Origin: CALKJP01 sp046299555
GTDB taxonomy: Bacteria > Bacteroidota > Bacteroidia > JACCXN01
Reading direction: 5' to 3'
NCBI GenBank assembly: GCA_046299555.1
Contig: JBKBHS010000004.1
Span: forward strand, 1-64,000
Length of the DNA stretch: 64,000 nt
Shown: one piece after another, positions 1-9,354 of the stretch
Numbering within the stretch: the stretch's first letter is position 1
Layout: the number at the start of each line of letters is the position of its first letter
Translations under genes and position numbers: made by a program
Notes under the pieces: model-generated
What the model saw: the letters and a program-made list of their open reading frames with translations, nothing else
Databases searched by the model: none
Told to the model about the DNA's origin: nothing

Positions 1-335
1 TTGTTATAACAAATGCATTAGGATGTAGAGATACTATAATTAAAGATATTGAAGTAAAAGAACGCTTTTTAGTGCCAAATGTTTTTACTCCTAATAATGA
101 TGGTATAAATGATGTATTTAAAGTAATTGCCAGCGGATATAAAGATTTTTCAATGCAAATTTATAATCGATTTGGTCAAGTTATATTTGAATCATTTAAT
201 CCAACAATTGGATGGAATGGAAAAACAGCAGCGGGATTAGATGTTACTGTTGGAACATACTTTTATGTAATAAAAGCTGTTGCTCCTGATGGCAAAGAAA
301 TAATTGAAAAAGGGCCTGTTCAATTATTGCGTTAG
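1..335 (+). CDS. C-terminal part of a T9SS type B (gliding-motility-associated, CHU_C-like) surface protein
   Basis: The reading frame is open from the window edge (codons in frame from base 3), so the gene begins outside the window. The visible 110 residues hold a type B sorting domain: the block VPNVFTPNNDGINDVF, then YNRFGQVIFES, WNGK and GTYFYVI, ending shortly before the stop. In Bacteroidota this domain directs large adhesins and repeat proteins through the type IX secretion system to the cell surface. A GTG (Val) inside the motif should not be taken as the start. The cargo function is not visible. A strong hairpin follows the stop. Confidence 0.9.
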   Translation, partial: VITNALGCRDTIIKDIEVKERFLVPNVFTPNNDGINDVFKVIASGYKDFSMQIYNRFGQVIFESFNPTIGWNGKTAAGLDVTVGTYFYVIKAVAPDGKEIIEKGPVQLLR

Positions 336-353
336 TTTATAAATTTAAGTTAA

Positions 354-395
354 AACGCAAATCGCCCTTCTAATTTAAGAAGGGCGATTTGCGTT
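354..395 (+). terminator. 18-bp perfect hairpin, terminator-like
   Basis: Bases 354-371 pair without mismatch with 378-395 around a 6-base loop (AATTTA). It lies 18 bases after the stop of the T9SS gene and before the WG-repeat gene. A T tract is lacking on the 3' side, so it may act as an mRNA-stabilising or imperfect terminator hairpin. Confidence 0.7.
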
Positions 396-433
396 ATGTA
401 AGAATAAACTAAATTTGTCATTCATTTTAGAGA

Positions 434-2554
434 ATGAAAAAAAGTTTATTCGTTTTAATTGGTCTATTAGTTTTAATATTTAATATTACCTATGCCGGAA
501 ATATTGAAAAAGCTTATCAAGCATTAAGCATATATGATTTTTTTAAAGCGCGTTATTTATTTTATAAATCGTTAAAAAAACACCCTACTGCAGCGTCATT
601 CGGATTATCTCAAATATTTTACAACGATAAAAACCCTTTTCATAATTTAGATTCAGCCTATATTATGATTAAAATGGCTGATTCGAGTTTAGTAAAAGAA
701 AAACAAGCAAACCTAAAAATACTTCAAAAATTAGAAATTGATTCTTTAAAAATAAAAGCCCTTCATGATTCTATTTGTTTAAAAGCATTTTATCAAGTTT
801 TATTAGCCAATAATGAAGATGCTTTTAATTACTATATTAATTTTTATGTTTCTTCCCCTCAACTTGAACAAGCTATTTTAAAAAGAAATGCTCTTGCTTT
901 TGAAACAGCTAAACAAATTAATACATCTGTTTCATATAATTTATTTTTGCAAAAATATCCAAATGCTTCCGAAGCCCTTGCAGCAAAAGAGTTGTATGAA
1001 CTAACGTTGTATAAAGAATATACCTATAACAATAAATTAGAATCATATTTAAATTTTATTAAAGACTATCCGAATAGCCCTTACATTTTTGATGCGCACA
1101 ACAAAGTTTTCGAAATTGAAACTCAATCAAAAACAATTAAAAGTTTTTATCAGTTTATAAAAAAATATCCCGATAATCCGAATGTAAATAATGCATGGCA
1201 AAACATTTACATATTATATACTGCTGACGGACAACCTGAAACTTTTATTGAGTTTAAACTAGAATATCCTGATTTCCCATTTACAGAGCAATTACAAAAA
1301 GATATTGAATTATCGCAAATGCCTTTTTTAAAAGTTATACAAGATGGTAAATGGGGATTTATTGATACAACCGGTAATTTAAAAATAAATTACACCTATG
1401 CTTGGGTGGGCGATTTTAACGGAGGATTAGCAGAGGCCGAACTAAATGGGAAATATGGATATATTGATAAAAAAGGAGAAGTAGTTATTCCGTTTATATA
1501 TGATGAAGTTGAAAAGTTTATAAATAAAATAGCCATTGTTACTCAACATGAAAAAAAAGGTATCATTAATCGCAACGGCCAAATAATACTACCATTAGAA
1601 TATGACGATATTTTTGAGTTTAGCGAAGGCTTGGCTTTAGTTGTAAAAAATGGAAAATATGGATACATTGATGAACAATTAAATGAAATTATTCCGGCTA
1701 AATTTGACGATGCTGCATCATTTTCTGCGGGAATGGCTAAAGTTCAAGTAGATGGAAAATATGGATATATTAATAAAAACGGATTATTTATCATACCCGC
1801 GGTATTCGATTGGGCAGAAAGTTTTAATGTAAACATAGCTCGTGTTCAACTTAAAGGAATGTACGGACTTTTACATAGCAGCGGTAAAATGCTTTGTGGA
1901 TACGATTATGATTTAATTGATAAATTCTCCGAAGGATTAGCCCTTGTTGTAAAAGAAAATAAATTTGGATTTATCGACACATTGGGTAAAATTATAATTC
2001 CCATACAATTTGATTATACTACCGGAATAAACGTTTTAGGAGGATTTAAAGAAGGACTAGCTCGCTTTGATAAAAATCGAAAAAAAGGATTTATTGATGC
2101 TAAAGGAAAAATTATTATTCCTGCTGAATATGATGATGTAAGACCTTTTTCAGAAAATTTGGCAGCATTTAAACGAAAAGGGAAATGGGGTTTTATTGAC
2201 AAAAAAAATCAAATTATCATTCAACCTATTTATGATTATGTATGGGATTTTAAAAACAATACAGCTAAAGTAAAACAAAATGATTTATATGGATTAATAA
2301 ATGCTTCGGGTAAAACAATTTTAAAAATTCAATACGATGATATTTCAGAAATTAACGAAGCATACTGGACAATAAAAAAAAATGGATTGGTCGGATTAGT
2401 TGATAATAAAGGTACACAGTTAACAGAATGTATATTTCAGAATATTGAACTTATTAATGCATCATTGATAAAAGTATTTCAAAACAATAAGTTTGCTTAT
2501 TATCATTTAATTGATAAAAAATACATTTGGAAAGAAAAGGGATTTGACGAGTAA
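434..2554 (+). CDS. Secreted WG-repeat protein
   Basis: A 706-residue protein with an N-terminal signal peptide (MKKSLFVLIGLLVLIF, cleavage near YAG). Residues about 25-290 are helical and TPR-like (regularly spaced KYPNASEA, DYPNSPYI, KYPDNPNV and EYPDFPFT segments). From about residue 300 to the end there are ten or so WG-type repeats, recognisable by KWGFID, KYGYID, KKGIIN, KFGFID and KKGFID followed by I-I-P and a Tyr/Phe-Asp turn. WG repeats (KWG family) form beta-rich modules of largely unknown function, and in Bacteroidota such proteins are usually periplasmic or surface exposed. No lipobox and no T9SS tail are seen. The gene stands alone between a hairpin and the promoter of the ABC-F gene. 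Confidence 0.85.
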   Translation: MKKSLFVLIGLLVLIFNITYAGNIEKAYQALSIYDFFKARYLFYKSLKKHPTAASFGLSQIFYNDKNPFHNLDSAYIMIKMADSSLVKEKQANLKILQKLEIDSLKIKALHDSICLKAFYQVLLANNEDAFNYYINFYVSSPQLEQAILKRNALAFETAKQINTSVSYNLFLQKYPNASEALAAKELYELTLYKEYTYNNKLESYLNFIKDYPNSPYIFDAHNKVFEIETQSKTIKSFYQFIKKYPDNPNVNNAWQNIYILYTADGQPETFIEFKLEYPDFPFTEQLQKDIELSQMPFLKVIQDGKWGFIDTTGNLKINYTYAWVGDFNGGLAEAELNGKYGYIDKKGEVVIPFIYDEVEKFINKIAIVTQHEKKGIINRNGQIILPLEYDDIFEFSEGLALVVKNGKYGYIDEQLNEIIPAKFDDAASFSAGMAKVQVDGKYGYINKNGLFIIPAVFDWAESFNVNIARVQLKGMYGLLHSSGKMLCGYDYDLIDKFSEGLALVVKENKFGFIDTLGKIIIPIQFDYTTGINVLGGFKEGLARFDKNRKKGFIDAKGKIIIPAEYDDVRPFSENLAAFKRKGKWGFIDKKNQIIIQPIYDYVWDFKNNTAKVKQNDLYGLINASGKTILKIQYDDISEINEAYWTIKKNGLVGLVDNKGTQLTECIFQNIELINASLIKVFQNNKFAYYHLIDKKYIWKEKGFDE

Positions 2555-2594
2555 TACATTTCCAACCTTCAATTTTACTTCCGTAAAGATTTAG

Positions 2595-2602
2595 TACCTT
2601 TG
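2595..2602 (+). promoter_or_regulatory. Bacteroidota -7 promoter element of the ABC-F gene
   Basis: TACCTTTG matches the Bacteroidota primary sigma factor consensus TAnnTTTG and sits 20 bases before the ATG. No clear -33 TTG is seen at the expected distance. Confidence 0.6.
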
Positions 2603-2622
2603 CAACTTTAAAAAAATATACC

Positions 2623-4251
2623 ATGATTACAGTTAGTGGAATTACCTTACAATATGGTAAGCGAGTATTGTTTGATGATGTAAACCTCAAATTTACTCCC
2701 GGAAATTGTTACGGAGTTATAGGAGCTAATGGTGCTGGAAAATCAACCTTTCTAAAGATTTTATCAGGCGAAATTGAACCTACTAAAGGACAAGTAATTA
2801 TTACCCCGGGTGAACGCATGTCGGTTTTAAAACAAAATCACTTTGAATACGAAGAATTTCCTGTTTTACAAACCGTAATTATGGGTAATAAAAAGTTATG
2901 GGATGTAATGCAAGAAAAAGATGCTATTTACGCTAAACCCGATTTTTCGGATGCCGATGGCATTAGAGCTTCTGAATTAGAAGCAGAATTTGCTGAAATG
3001 AATGGATGGAATGCAGAAAGCGAAGCCGCAGAACTGTTAAGTAATCTTGGTATAAAAGAAGAATTACATCAACGTTTAATGAAAGATTTAAACGGAAACG
3101 AGAAAGTTCGCGTATTATTAGCCCAAGCATTGTTTGGTAATCCGGATATTTTGTTGCTTGATGAGCCAACCAACGATTTAGATGTTGAAACAATAACCTG
3201 GCTCGAAAATTTTTTGGCAGATTTTAAAAATATTGTAATAGTTGTTTCGCACGACAGACACTTTTTAGATGCCGTATGTACTCACATTGCCGATATTGAT
3301 TTTGGAAAAATAACTTTATATACCGGCAACTATACTTTTTGGTACGAATCGAGCCAATTAGCCGCTAAACAAAGAGCTGATCAAAACAAAAAAGCAGAAG
3401 ATAAAAGAAAAGAATTACTCGAATTCATTGCTCGTTTTAGTGCTAATGCTTCAAAATCGCGTCAAGCAACAAGCAGAAAAAAATTATTGGAAAAATTAAA
3501 TATTGATGAAATTCAGCCTTCCAATAGAAAATATCCTGCAATTATATTTAAACAAGAACGCGAAGCAGGCGATCAAATACTAAATGTAGAAAATTTAGCC
3601 ATTTATAACGAAGAAGGAAATCCATTGTTTACCAATGCCACCTTTACGCTTAAAAAAGGCGATAAAATTGGATTTATAGCCAAAGATCATTTAGCTATTA
3701 CTCGTTTGTTTCAAATCTTAATGGATGAGATAAAACCTGATAAGGGTACTTATACATGGGGAGTTACGATTACACGCTCATATCTGCCCAATGATAACAG
3801 CGAGTATTTTAAGGAAGATTTAAATTTAATTGATTGGTTACGTCAATATTCAAAAGAAAAAGACGAAACATTTATTCGAGGATTTTTAGGTAAAATGCTT
3901 TTTACGGGCGAAGAAACATTGAAAAAAACAACTGTTTTATCAGGTGGAGAAAAAGTTCGTTGTATGATATCTCGCATGATGTTGCTAAATGGAAACGTTT
4001 TAATCTTAGATGAACCAACCAATCATCTCGATTTAGAATCTATTACAGCATTTAACAATTCCTTGATTGATTTTAAAGGAACAGTATTATTTACTTCTCA
4101 CGACCATCAATTTATGCAAACAGTAGCTAATCGTATTATCGAATTAACACCAAACGGGATAATTGATAGAATTACTACCTACGATGAATACATTCAAGAT
4201 GAAAAAGTTAAAATGCTTCGTCAGCAATTGTATGATGCCATAACTGTATAA
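2623..4251 (+). CDS. ABC-F family ATPase (YbiT/Uup-like) with one degenerate ATP site
   Basis: A soluble 542-residue protein with two ATP-binding cassettes joined by a charged linker (about 245-300) and no membrane domain, as in ABC-F translation factors that act at the ribosomal E site. Cassette 1 has a good Walker A (GANGAGKS, 34-41) and LLLDEPTNDLD, but its signature is LNGNE (156-160) instead of LSGGQ. Cassette 2 has LSGGE (439-443) and LILDEPTNHLD, but its Walker A is replaced by GFIAKDHL (350-357). ABC sites form between the Walker A of one cassette and the signature of the other. One composite site is therefore fully canonical and the other is degenerate on both sides. Exact ABC-F subgroup is not certain. 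Confidence 0.9.
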   Translation: MITVSGITLQYGKRVLFDDVNLKFTPGNCYGVIGANGAGKSTFLKILSGEIEPTKGQVIITPGERMSVLKQNHFEYEEFPVLQTVIMGNKKLWDVMQEKDAIYAKPDFSDADGIRASELEAEFAEMNGWNAESEAAELLSNLGIKEELHQRLMKDLNGNEKVRVLLAQALFGNPDILLLDEPTNDLDVETITWLENFLADFKNIVIVVSHDRHFLDAVCTHIADIDFGKITLYTGNYTFWYESSQLAAKQRADQNKKAEDKRKELLEFIARFSANASKSRQATSRKKLLEKLNIDEIQPSNRKYPAIIFKQEREAGDQILNVENLAIYNEEGNPLFTNATFTLKKGDKIGFIAKDHLAITRLFQILMDEIKPDKGTYTWGVTITRSYLPNDNSEYFKEDLNLIDWLRQYSKEKDETFIRGFLGKMLFTGEETLKKTTVLSGGEKVRCMISRMMLLNGNVLILDEPTNHLDLESITAFNNSLIDFKGTVLFTSHDHQFMQTVANRIIELTPNGIIDRITTYDEYIQDEKVKMLRQQLYDAITV

Positions 4252-4269
4252 ATTATATAAGTAAAGTGC

Positions 4270-5991
4270 ATGCAAAAAAATATTCTTTTTATTGTTTTAC
4301 TTTTTGTATGCTTTCCGTTAATTGCTCAAGAAATTCAGCTTAGAGTAAATAACAACGAAACTTTAACTTACGAAGAGGTAATAGCAGCTTACGCTTTACT
4401 TGATAAAAAATATCCCGAAGCAAAATTAATCGAATGCGGCTTAACTGATATTGGAAGACCTTTGCATGTATTTGTTATTTCAAAAAGCAAAGAGTTTAAT
4501 CCATCAGTCATTAAAAAAGCAAATAAATTAGTTTGGATGATTATGAATGGTATTCATCCGGGCGAACCTGAAGGAATTGATGCATCGCTATTTTTAGCAG
4601 ATAAATGGCTGAAAGAAAAAGCGCAATTTTTAGATAATGTAGTTGTATGCATTATTCCTGTTTACAATGTTGATGGTGCACTAAATAGAAACTCATACAG
4701 TAGAGCCAATCAGAATGGTCCTAAAGAATATGGTTTTAGAGGGAATGCTCGAAATTTAGATTTAAACAGAGATTTTGTTAAATGCGATTCAGAAAATGCA
4801 AAATCTTTCCAAAAAATATTTCATACTTGGAATCCCGATGTGTTTCTCGATAATCATACCAGTAATGGGGCCGATTATCAACATACATTTACATTGATTG
4901 CTACACAGCATAATAAATTAGGAGGTGCATCAGGAAAATTTTTGCACGAAAAAATGGAGCCGGAATTGTATCGCTTAATGAAAGAAAAAAAATGGGATAT
5001 GGTTCCGTATGTCAACACAAAGTACCCTGTTCCTGATAGTGGTTTAATAGGTTTTTTAGAAACCCCGCGATATTCAACCGGATATGCTGCTTTATTTGGA
5101 ACTATTGGATTTGTAAGCGAAACACATATGCTTAAATCCTTTGAAAATCGTTACAAAGCTACTGTTGATTTTATGGAAGTTTTAGCAAATTATAATTCTA
5201 AACATGCAACACAAATTATTGAAAACAGAAAAGCTACTATAGCAGAATTCAGAATAAAAGAAAATTACCCACTACAATGGGAAATAGATACCCTGCAATT
5301 TCAATCAATAGATTTTAAAGGTTTTGAAGCTTCTTATATACCAAGTCAGATTAGCAATGCAAAACGCTTGTATTATGATAGATATAAACCTTTTACAAAG
5401 TCAATTCCATTTTATAATTACTATAATTCTAAAAACGATGTTGTAACACCAAAATATTATATAGTTCCTCAAGCGTGGAAAGAAGTTATTGAACGATTAA
5501 AATGGAATAATGTTCAAATGAGTCGTTTTGAAAAAGATACAATGCTTAGCGCAGAAGTATATTACATTGAAAGCTATAAAACCGCATCGAATCCTTATGA
5601 AGGACATTACTTGCACTACGATACAAAAGTGATTAAGCATAATCAAAACATAAAAGTATATAAAGGAGATTATCTTGTTTCTTTAAATCAAGAAGGAGTG
5701 AGATATATTGTAGAAACGCTCGAACCGGAAGCAGACGATTCTTTTTTTAATTGGAATTTTTTTGATGAAATTTTAATGCAAAAGGAGTGGTTCTCTGATT
5801 ATATTTTTGAAGAAAAAGCTTTGGAAATTTTAAACACAAATACTGCACTTAAACAAACTTTTGAAACTAAGAAAAAAGAAGATGAAAAGTTTGCAAATGA
5901 TTATTGGGGACAGTTGTACTTTATTTATAAAAACTCTCCCTATTACGAAAAATCGCATATGCGATATCCTGTTTATAGAGTTGTAAAATAA
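4270..5991 (+). CDS. Secreted M14 family zinc carboxypeptidase
   Basis: A 573-residue protein with a signal peptide (MQKNILFIVLLFVCFPLIAQ). The M14 metal ligands are visible: GIHPGEPEG gives His96 and Glu99, and the third ligand is the His of FLDNHTSNG. The DLNRDF motif and the later GFVSETH segment, a likely source of the catalytic Glu, also fit the family. It probably trims C-terminal residues from peptides in the periplasm or outside the cell. The C-terminal 250 residues have no family I recognise. It starts 18 bases after the ABC-F gene and may be read with it, and it ends in a terminator shared with mscL. Confidence 0.85.
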   Translation: MQKNILFIVLLFVCFPLIAQEIQLRVNNNETLTYEEVIAAYALLDKKYPEAKLIECGLTDIGRPLHVFVISKSKEFNPSVIKKANKLVWMIMNGIHPGEPEGIDASLFLADKWLKEKAQFLDNVVVCIIPVYNVDGALNRNSYSRANQNGPKEYGFRGNARNLDLNRDFVKCDSENAKSFQKIFHTWNPDVFLDNHTSNGADYQHTFTLIATQHNKLGGASGKFLHEKMEPELYRLMKEKKWDMVPYVNTKYPVPDSGLIGFLETPRYSTGYAALFGTIGFVSETHMLKSFENRYKATVDFMEVLANYNSKHATQIIENRKATIAEFRIKENYPLQWEIDTLQFQSIDFKGFEASYIPSQISNAKRLYYDRYKPFTKSIPFYNYYNSKNDVVTPKYYIVPQAWKEVIERLKWNNVQMSRFEKDTMLSAEVYYIESYKTASNPYEGHYLHYDTKVIKHNQNIKVYKGDYLVSLNQEGVRYIVETLEPEADDSFFNWNFFDEILMQKEWFSDYIFEEKALEILNTNTALKQTFETKKKEDEKFANDYWGQLYFIYKNSPYYEKSHMRYPVYRVVK

Positions 5992-6015
5992 AAGCCCTCA
6001 AAATGGAGGGCTTTT
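5990..6015. terminator. Bidirectional terminator between the M14 gene and mscL
   Basis: AAAAGCCCTC (5990-5999) pairs with GAGGGCTTTT (6006-6015) around a 6-base loop. It is T-rich on both strands, so it can serve the convergent genes on both sides. Confidence 0.85.
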
Positions 6016-6018
6016 ATT

Positions 6019-6411
6019 TTATTTATTTTTAAGTATATCTCTGATTTCTGTGAGAAGTATTTCTTCTTTAGTTGGAGCCGGTGGAGCAGGAGGAGGAGCT
6101 GCTGCTTCTTCTTTTTTCTTGGCAGCATTTATTCCTTTTACTACTATAAACAATGCAAATGCTACAATTATAAATGAAATACATGTTGAAAGGAAGTTGC
6201 CATATTTAATAGCAGTACCGGGAATTGTTAGGTCTGATAGATTTGTAAGATTAGCAGCTTCCAGTGCTGGTTTTAGAACTGCTGGAGTAATTATATCATC
6301 AACTAAAGAGCCAACAATTTTATTAAAGGCTCCACCAATTACAACACCAATGGCAAGGTCAATTACATTTCCTCGCATGGCGAAATTTTTAAATTCTGAA
6401 ATAAATCCCAT
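6019..6411 (-). CDS. mscL: Large-conductance mechanosensitive channel MscL
   Basis: A 130-residue inner-membrane channel that opens under membrane tension to release solutes on osmotic downshock. The N-terminal amphipathic segment and TM1 carry the family block GNVIDLAIGVVIGGAFNKIV followed by SLVDDIITP. TM2 lies at about residues 72-92 and is followed by the charged cytoplasmic bundle. A proline/alanine-rich linker (PPPAPPAP) precedes the last helix, and the length is normal for MscL. The gene lies 56 bases downstream of the pRiA4b-like gene on the same strand. Confidence 0.97.
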   Translation of the reverse strand: MGFISEFKNFAMRGNVIDLAIGVVIGGAFNKIVGSLVDDIITPAVLKPALEAANLTNLSDLTIPGTAIKYGNFLSTCISFIIVAFALFIVVKGINAAKKKEEAAAPPPAPPAPTKEEILLTEIRDILKNK

Positions 6412-6467
6412 TTTTTTTTAAAATTAAAAAGTAAATAATCTGATTTTAATAAAATAAGTTTACTAAA

Positions 6468-7103
6468 TTAATAATCTTCATCTGAATTTCCAAATGTAAA
6501 ATTATTATCATCATAATCTCTAAATTCGTTTTCATCTTCATTGCTATCTTCTGTTTCATCTACTTCTTCAGAAAATCCTGTTTCAATATCATCATCATCG
6601 CTTATGCTCTCAATATCAATATCTGCTGCTTCACTATATATACGTGCCTCATCAATATTTTCTTCTTCTTTTGTTAGTGATGTATCTTCGTCAATAAGAG
6701 TTGAAACAGGTGGCTTTAAATCTATCTTTTTGTATTGCTTGGGTGCTTTACCAATTGATTTTACACATCTTGGATAAGTTTCCCCTTCTTCATCTGGCAC
6801 TATTTTAAACAATTCAATATTTAATACCCAATTACCTTCATCGTATTCGTAAATAAATTTTTGATGAGGATTATCTATAACATCTACTAATTTAATTTGT
6901 GAGAGCTTTTCAAAGCTTACCTTTTTGCCTTTGCGCCACAAATCATCGCTTAAGTAAAATTCAGCTTTATGTTTAGCATCAAAACCTATGGCATTTTGAA
7001 TGGCAAAATGAAAATCTTCAAAATTTTGATTAGGCTTTATTTCAATATCGCGTGATACATCTTCTACATCTTCAAAAGTTATTCTAAACTTAAATGCAGG
7101 CAT
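6468..7103 (-). CDS. Plasmid pRiA4b ORF-3-like family protein with acidic tail
   Basis: A cytoplasmic protein of 211 residues. Residues 1 to about 125 match the pRiA4b ORF-3 family as I know it (FKFRITFEDV, NFEDFHFAIQNAIGF, AEFYLSDDLW, FIYEYDEGNWVLNIEL). The rest is a strongly acidic, low-complexity tail ending NSDEDY. The family is widespread in chromosomes despite its plasmid-derived name and its function is unknown. The acidic tail suggests binding to a basic partner, which is inference. A -7 element lies just upstream. Confidence 0.8.
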   Translation of the reverse strand: MPAFKFRITFEDVEDVSRDIEIKPNQNFEDFHFAIQNAIGFDAKHKAEFYLSDDLWRKGKKVSFEKLSQIKLVDVIDNPHQKFIYEYDEGNWVLNIELFKIVPDEEGETYPRCVKSIGKAPKQYKKIDLKPPVSTLIDEDTSLTKEEENIDEARIYSEAADIDIESISDDDDIETGFSEEVDETEDSNEDENEFRDYDDNNFTFGNSDEDY

Positions 7104-7119
7104 ATTTTTTATTTTTTTT

Positions 7120-7127
7120 CAAACCTA
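7120..7127 (-). promoter_or_regulatory. -7 promoter element (minus strand) of the pRiA4b-like gene
   Basis: CAAACCTA on the plus strand reads TAGGTTTG on the minus strand, a full match to TAnnTTTG, 16 bases before the start codon. Confidence 0.55.
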
Positions 7128-7185
7128 CACTTTTTTTTTAAGAGTTGGAATAAGTGGGCTATTTTTATCATCTAAATTTTAGGTT

Positions 7186-8919
7186 ATGAAATATATTTTT
7201 TCATATTCTCATCCACATCAACAATTAATTGATATTGATTTTGAATTTGAAACTAATTCAAATAGCTCCATTTTAGTCAGGCTGCCTCGTTGGCGTCCGG
7301 GCAGGTATGAATTAGGAAATTTTGCAAAAAATATTCAGTCGTTTAAAGTTTTCGATTCAGAAGGAAATAAACTTGATTTTGAAAAAACTGAAAAAGATGC
7401 CTGGCTAATTCATATCAATGGAGCTAAATCTGTTAATATTAATTATCGCTATTATGCCGCTGAAATGACAGCAGGAAGTAGTTTTTTAGCAGATGATTTA
7501 TTTTATATAAATCCGGTGAATTGTTGTTTGTATGTAGCCGACAGAATGGATGAATCATGTGATTTAACATTTAACATTCCTGATAATTTTAAGATAGCAA
7601 CAGGCTTAACTAAACTATCCGATAAACAATATCAAGCCGAAAATTTTCAGCAATTAGCGGATTGTCCTGTTTTGGCTGCTCCTGATTTAGCGCACAATCA
7701 TTTTATATACGAAGGGATAGACTTTCATATTTGGATAAAAGGTTTGGAAAAGCCTGATTGGGCGAAGTGGTTAAGCGATTTCTTTTTATTTACGCATGAA
7801 CAATATGAATTATTCAAGTCATTCCCTGTAAAAGAATATCATTATTTATTTATCTTTTTACCATACAAATATCATCATGGGGTAGAACATCAAAATTCTA
7901 CCGTTATTGTAATGGGGCCTAAGTATGATATCTGTAAATCTCCTTTTTATAATGAAGTATTGGGTGTGAGTTCGCACGAATTATTTCATACTTGGAATAT
8001 AAAAGCTATTCGTCCCAAAGAAATGTTGCCATATGATTTTTCAAAAGAAAATTATTCACGTTTGGGCTTTGTTTACGAAGGTTTAACAACGTATTATGGT
8101 GATTTAATGTTGTATCGTTCACGAGTATTTAACGACTGCGAATATTTTGAAACATTCAATACACAATTACAAAAGCACTTCGATAATTTTGGTAGACATT
8201 ATCTTTCAGTAGCTGATTCTTCATTTGACACCTGGTTAGATGGTTATGTTGCCGGCATTCCAAATAGAAAAGTTTCAATTTATACCGAAGGTTGTTTGTT
8301 AGCTTTTGCAACAGATATTTTAATTAGAAAATATTCGAATGAAAAGCACTCGCTTGATGATGTGTGCAGACTTTTATATGAAAATTTTGCGCTAAAAAAT
8401 GAGGGCTATACCTATCAGGACTATAAGGCCATTTGCGAGCATTATGCCGGTAGAGATTTGAATGATTTATTTGAAAATTATATTTCAGGAACCAAGGATT
8501 ATCAGCCACTAATTGAAGAATGCTTAGACCATGTTGGCTTAACAATGAGTGTTATGCCAAGTCCTTTAGTTCATCAATCGCATTTGGGAATTAAAGTTTT
8601 ACAAGAGCAGGGTAAAACAACGGTTTTTACTGTATATCCCGAAAGTGCAGCCGATAAAGCAGGAATAGCAGTAGGTGATGAATTAAAATCGATAGAAGGC
8701 TATAGTATTAATGGCAACTTTGAAGACTGGGTTAGTTATTTTAAGCGATTAAAATTGAAAAAAATAAATGTAAAACTTGCCCGACAAGGAAGGGAGTTTG
8801 AAACCCCAATAGCAATAGAGGATTCTGTTTATTACAAACGTTATAGCTTGCAAAAACAAGAACAGGCAACCGTTTTGCAAAAACAATGTTTTTCTAATTG
8901 GGCTAAGCGAGAGTTTTAA
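7186..8919 (+). CDS. M61 family (glycyl aminopeptidase-like) metallopeptidase with PDZ domain
   Basis: A 577-residue protein in the usual M61 arrangement: an N-terminal beta domain (1-170), a gluzincin catalytic domain with HELFH (His264, Glu265, His268) and the preceding GVEHQNST block (232-239), and a C-terminal PDZ domain (about 475-565, with GIKVLQEQGKTTVFTV and SAADKAGIAVGDEL). No signal peptide is visible, so a cytoplasmic role in peptide turnover is likely. M61 enzymes prefer N-terminal Gly or Ala. The gene appears to be monocistronic. Confidence 0.92.
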   Translation: MKYIFSYSHPHQQLIDIDFEFETNSNSSILVRLPRWRPGRYELGNFAKNIQSFKVFDSEGNKLDFEKTEKDAWLIHINGAKSVNINYRYYAAEMTAGSSFLADDLFYINPVNCCLYVADRMDESCDLTFNIPDNFKIATGLTKLSDKQYQAENFQQLADCPVLAAPDLAHNHFIYEGIDFHIWIKGLEKPDWAKWLSDFFLFTHEQYELFKSFPVKEYHYLFIFLPYKYHHGVEHQNSTVIVMGPKYDICKSPFYNEVLGVSSHELFHTWNIKAIRPKEMLPYDFSKENYSRLGFVYEGLTTYYGDLMLYRSRVFNDCEYFETFNTQLQKHFDNFGRHYLSVADSSFDTWLDGYVAGIPNRKVSIYTEGCLLAFATDILIRKYSNEKHSLDDVCRLLYENFALKNEGYTYQDYKAICEHYAGRDLNDLFENYISGTKDYQPLIEECLDHVGLTMSVMPSPLVHQSHLGIKVLQEQGKTTVFTVYPESAADKAGIAVGDELKSIEGYSINGNFEDWVSYFKRLKLKKINVKLARQGREFETPIAIEDSVYYKRYSLQKQEQATVLQKQCFSNWAKREF

Positions 8920-9066
8920 TTTAGATATACACATTGTATCCTCAGATTGTTTGTAAAATATATTCGATAAAATTTGCTTTTTTTCTGAATAGTAATATAT
9001 TAGCTTTAAAATTCAGGGAAGCCGAAAACTGAAAAGAGTAGGCAAATTTTATTAAAAATATTTTTT

Positions 9067-9282
9067 ATGAGTGAACAAAAACCAGCTCAATCAAAGGTTA
9101 CCATGATTTTGATAGCCTTATTCTTAGGTAACTTAGGAATCCACAGATTAATGATGGGTTACAGCAACTGGTGGTTACAATTAATAACCCTTGGTGGTTG
9201 TGGAATCTGGTCTTTAATTGACCTAATTAAAATCATTACAGGCAGCATGAAAATGGCTGATGGTAGAGACTTAGTAGGATAA
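9067..9282 (+). CDS. Small TM2 domain protein
   Basis: A 71-residue membrane protein with two predicted helices separated by a short turn. It carries the TM2 signature GNLGIHRLMMGY and the LITLGGCGIWSLIDLI block. TM2 proteins are small and of unknown biochemical role. The next gene encodes a longer member with the same LITLGGCGIW segment, so the two look like a local duplication. A hairpin terminator separates them. Confidence 0.88.
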   Translation: MSEQKPAQSKVTMILIALFLGNLGIHRLMMGYSNWWLQLITLGGCGIWSLIDLIKIITGSMKMADGRDLVG

Positions 9283-9304
9283 TTTTTACTTTTTATTTAT
9301 GAAG

Positions 9305-9330
9305 AGGTCGGTTTATTACCGGCCTTTTTT
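9305..9330 (+). terminator. Intrinsic terminator after the first TM2 gene
   Basis: AGGTCGGT (9305-9312) pairs with ACCGGCCT (9318-9325), with one G-T pair and a 5-base loop. A run of T follows. Confidence 0.75.
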
Positions 9331-9354
9331 ATTAATTTATTTTAAATTTATAAC

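Noticed and set aside
6050..6421. Plus-strand open frame of 123 codons across mscL
   Set aside because: It lies fully antisense to mscL, is low-complexity (poly Gly/Ala/Ser), and is a codon shadow of a certain gene.
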